Assembly (NCBI RefSeq): GCF_001513965.1
Contig: NZ_KQ948015.1
Span: forward strand, 677,373-741,372
Direction: 5' to 3'
Length of the DNA stretch: 64,000 nucleotides
DNA from: Streptomyces cellostaticus
GTDB taxonomy: Bacteria > Actinomycetota > Actinomycetes > Streptomycetales > Streptomycetaceae
Shown: positions 62,495-64,000 of the stretch, piece by piece
Position numbering within the stretch: the first letter of the stretch is position 1
Layout of the letters: each line of letters opens with the position of its first letter
The notes under the pieces: model-generated
Seen by the model: only the letters and a program-made list of their open reading frames with translations
Database searches by the model: none
Told to the model about the DNA's origin: nothing
Position numbers and translations under genes: made by a program

Positions 62495-63441
62495 CCGTTC
62501 TGCTCGAGGAATTGGGCAAGAAGTTCGCCGAGCGTTGGTTCACACTGCTGGTCCTGCCCGGTGCTCTCTACGTGTGCGCGGTGGCAGCCGCGCGTCAGCT
62601 CGACGGTTTCGCCTTCGGACCTTTGACAGCATGGGTCAAGGGGCTGTCTGTACCGCACAACGGTGCCTCCGCGTTGCTGTACGTGGTGGTCTTCGGGGTG
62701 GTCGCGGCTGCCGCTGGACTCGCGGCCTCCGCCGTCGGCGCGCTCATGGAGCGCCTGTGGCTCGCCGAAGACTGGCTGTCCTGGCCGGGTCCGCTGCGTC
62801 GGGCGGCCCAACTGCGGGTCGAGGCGCGGCAGACTCGGTGGGTTGTGGTGGAGAGGAAGGAAGCCGACCTGCGCCAGCGCTACGGAGACGGCCTCACCCC
62901 TGACGCCACGCCCTCCGATGTCACCGAGCTGGATGTGCAGTTGGCCCTGCGCCGGGTCCTCGCCATCGCCGAAAGGCGGCCCGCACGCCCCACGTGGATG
63001 GGTGACCGCATGCACGCCGTCGTGGCCGGCTACTTGCAGGAGTGCGGCCTGGACCTGCCCAGTGTCTGGCCTCATCTGTGGCTCGCGCTGCCCGATACCG
63101 TGCGCGCCGAGATCAAGGAGGCGCGAGAAGCGGTCAGCAAGGCCACGACGCTGGCCGGCTGGGCCGTGCTCTACGTCGCCGTGGCCTATCTGTGGTGGCC
63201 CGCTTTCCTCCTGGTCGCCGGCCTGTTCCTCACGGCACGGCAGCGAGGGCGCCGGGCAGTGGAGGCGTACGCCCTGCTGGTGGAGGCGGCGACCCGACTG
63301 CACGCGGGCGACCTGGCCCGCAGTCTGGGCTTCGACCACACCGGTCCCCTCGATGCCCGGACCGGGCAGGCCATGACCCTGCTCGTCCAGGGGCAGGGTC
63401 ATCTCATCCCGCTGACGATCGGCTGGCCCCGGCAAAGGTAG
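62491..63441 (+). CDS. Membrane protein of a putative three-gene system
   Basis: This 316-residue protein has a short helical start, membrane helices at about 16-35, 58-85 and 208-240, and a large cytoplasmic helical domain between (VEARQTRWVVVERKEADLRQ, LDVQLALRRVLAIAERRPAR). The C-terminal part is helical and soluble (VEAATRLHAGDLARSLGFDH). No enzymatic motif is present. It is translationally coupled to the small Cys-containing protein and lies 79 bp before a partial helical protein on the same strand. Role unknown; a membrane anchor or pore for the neighbouring proteins is inferred. Confidence 0.8.
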   Translation: MTVLLEELGKKFAERWFTLLVLPGALYVCAVAAARQLDGFAFGPLTAWVKGLSVPHNGASALLYVVVFGVVAAAAGLAASAVGALMERLWLAEDWLSWPGPLRRAAQLRVEARQTRWVVVERKEADLRQRYGDGLTPDATPSDVTELDVQLALRRVLAIAERRPARPTWMGDRMHAVVAGYLQECGLDLPSVWPHLWLALPDTVRAEIKEAREAVSKATTLAGWAVLYVAVAYLWWPAFLLVAGLFLTARQRGRRAVEAYALLVEAATRLHAGDLARSLGFDHTGPLDARTGQAMTLLVQGQGHLIPLTIGWPRQR

Positions 63442-63520
63442 CCGGGACGAGTGCGGGATGGTCTGCCAAATCCTGTCATGGGATGATTGGTCATCGTTGT
63501 GACCGGGGGGTGACGGCGCG

Positions 63521-64000
63521 GTGGAACAAGACTTCCTCGCGGATATGGAAGCGCGGTTGCAGCGCTTCCGGACCAGTGGTGATCCTGCGCATCTGCTGGA
63601 CGAACGCGCCCAGGGCGAGGCGACTGCGTTGGCCGCTCTCCTCCATGCCGATGCCGACCTCAGGTGCCACTTCACGCTGGGGTTGTTCCACTGGTACCGC
63701 AGTCGCCTCCTTCCTTGGCGCGACGCCATGGAAAACGCCGCGAAGGCCCATGACTTGCTGTTGCCCTGCTACGTCGCTGGACGGGAAGACCTCCCGGCAT
63801 CCGTGGTGCCGGTCCTGGCCGCGCGCGTTCTCCGGTCGGTGACCGGCCGGCTGGAGGAGACGATCGCCGGTTCGGCCGGTCCTCCGCCCAGCGAGCTGGT
63901 GTCGCTGTGGGCGCGCAGCTTGGAGCTGGCGGCGCCCGGGGCTCGGGAGGAGATCATCGCCCGGGTGCTGCCCGCGGGCGGAACGTATACGCCGGAGCAG
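63521..64000 (+). CDS. N-terminal part of a helical protein, cut by the right edge
   Basis: An open frame of 160 codons continues past base 64000. GGGGGGTGA precedes the GTG start, and codon bias is strong. The translation (EQDFLADMEARLQRFRTSGD, LRCHFTLGLFHWYRSRLLPW, SLWARSLELAAPGAREEIIA) is all-helical and resembles the beginning of Streptomyces TPR-containing proteins, some of which end in CHAT-type peptidase domains. Which C-terminal domain follows cannot be seen. It follows the membrane-protein gene by 79 bp and is likely in the same operon. Confidence 0.75.
   Translation, partial: MEQDFLADMEARLQRFRTSGDPAHLLDERAQGEATALAALLHADADLRCHFTLGLFHWYRSRLLPWRDAMENAAKAHDLLLPCYVAGREDLPASVVPVLAARVLRSVTGRLEETIAGSAGPPPSELVSLWARSLELAAPGAREEIIARVLPAGGTYTPEQ

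Overview
The window is high-GC actinobacterial DNA, almost certainly from a Streptomyces chromosome. Supporting features are very high third-position GC, frequent GTG starts, start/stop overlaps of the ATGA/GTGA type, several probable leaderless promoters, and many Streptomyces-type families: DUF6153, DUF6278, SAV_915-like, DUF6317, a PucR-controlled hydantoin/pyrimidine cluster, gluABCD, and a second-type methionine aminopeptidase beside an XRE regulator. No rRNA, tRNA or CRISPR was seen. Family names were recognised by eye from the sequence, not by a database search.

Left part (1-31.6 kb). A minus-strand operon (1-5.9 kb) encodes a 533-aa glycine-rich repeat protein with a compact helical N-terminus, a zinc-ribbon/FHA/PqqD-like/M50-protease membrane protein, a membrane Ser/Thr kinase and a truncated pseudokinase. 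Together they look like a precursor, a processing protease with a possible leader-binding domain, and a phospho-signalling pair. This is the best candidate for an undescribed system. Next come stress-type small membrane proteins (DUF7144, SHOCT, HdeD), a K+ channel coupled to a DUF2252 protein, a MalT-like LuxR regulator with a drug exporter, a folate reductase-like protein, a CBS protein, a flavodoxin-like protein, a ChrB-like regulator with an MFS exporter, and two probable metal-handling exported proteins. A macrodomain hydrolase overlaps an FAD oxidoreductase gene, followed upstream by an inositol-phosphatase-like enzyme and a gamma-glutamyltransferase. A plus-strand cassette (28.0-30.6 kb) encodes WXG100/type VII-like proteins and a membrane protein whose 3' tail is duplicated downstream.

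Middle part (31.6-50.4 kb). After a TlpA-like lipoprotein and a DUF3515-like gene broken by a 23-bp duplication comes a minus-strand catabolic cluster: NCS1 transporter, F420-type LLM oxidoreductase, dihydropyrimidinase, beta-ureidopropionase, PucR regulator, omega-aminotransferase and a second beta-ureidopropionase. It reads as reductive pyrimidine/hydantoin breakdown to beta-alanine or an N-carbamoyl amino acid and then a semialdehyde. A repeat-rich protein, an XRE regulator divergent from map, a ClpC-like ATPase and a secreted gamma-glutamyltransferase follow.

Right part (50.4-64 kb). This holds a secreted alpha/beta hydrolase, a gluABCD amino-acid ABC transporter, exonuclease III, an MBL-fold hydrolase and a PcaL-like fusion whose nucleophile elbow lacks serine. 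A frameshifted IS110-family transposase lies directly upstream of PcaL. At the far right a three-gene plus-strand operon begins: a small Cys-containing protein, a membrane protein and the N-terminus of a helical protein cut by the window edge. It is organised like the compact actinobacterial conflict modules, but the effector part lies outside the window.
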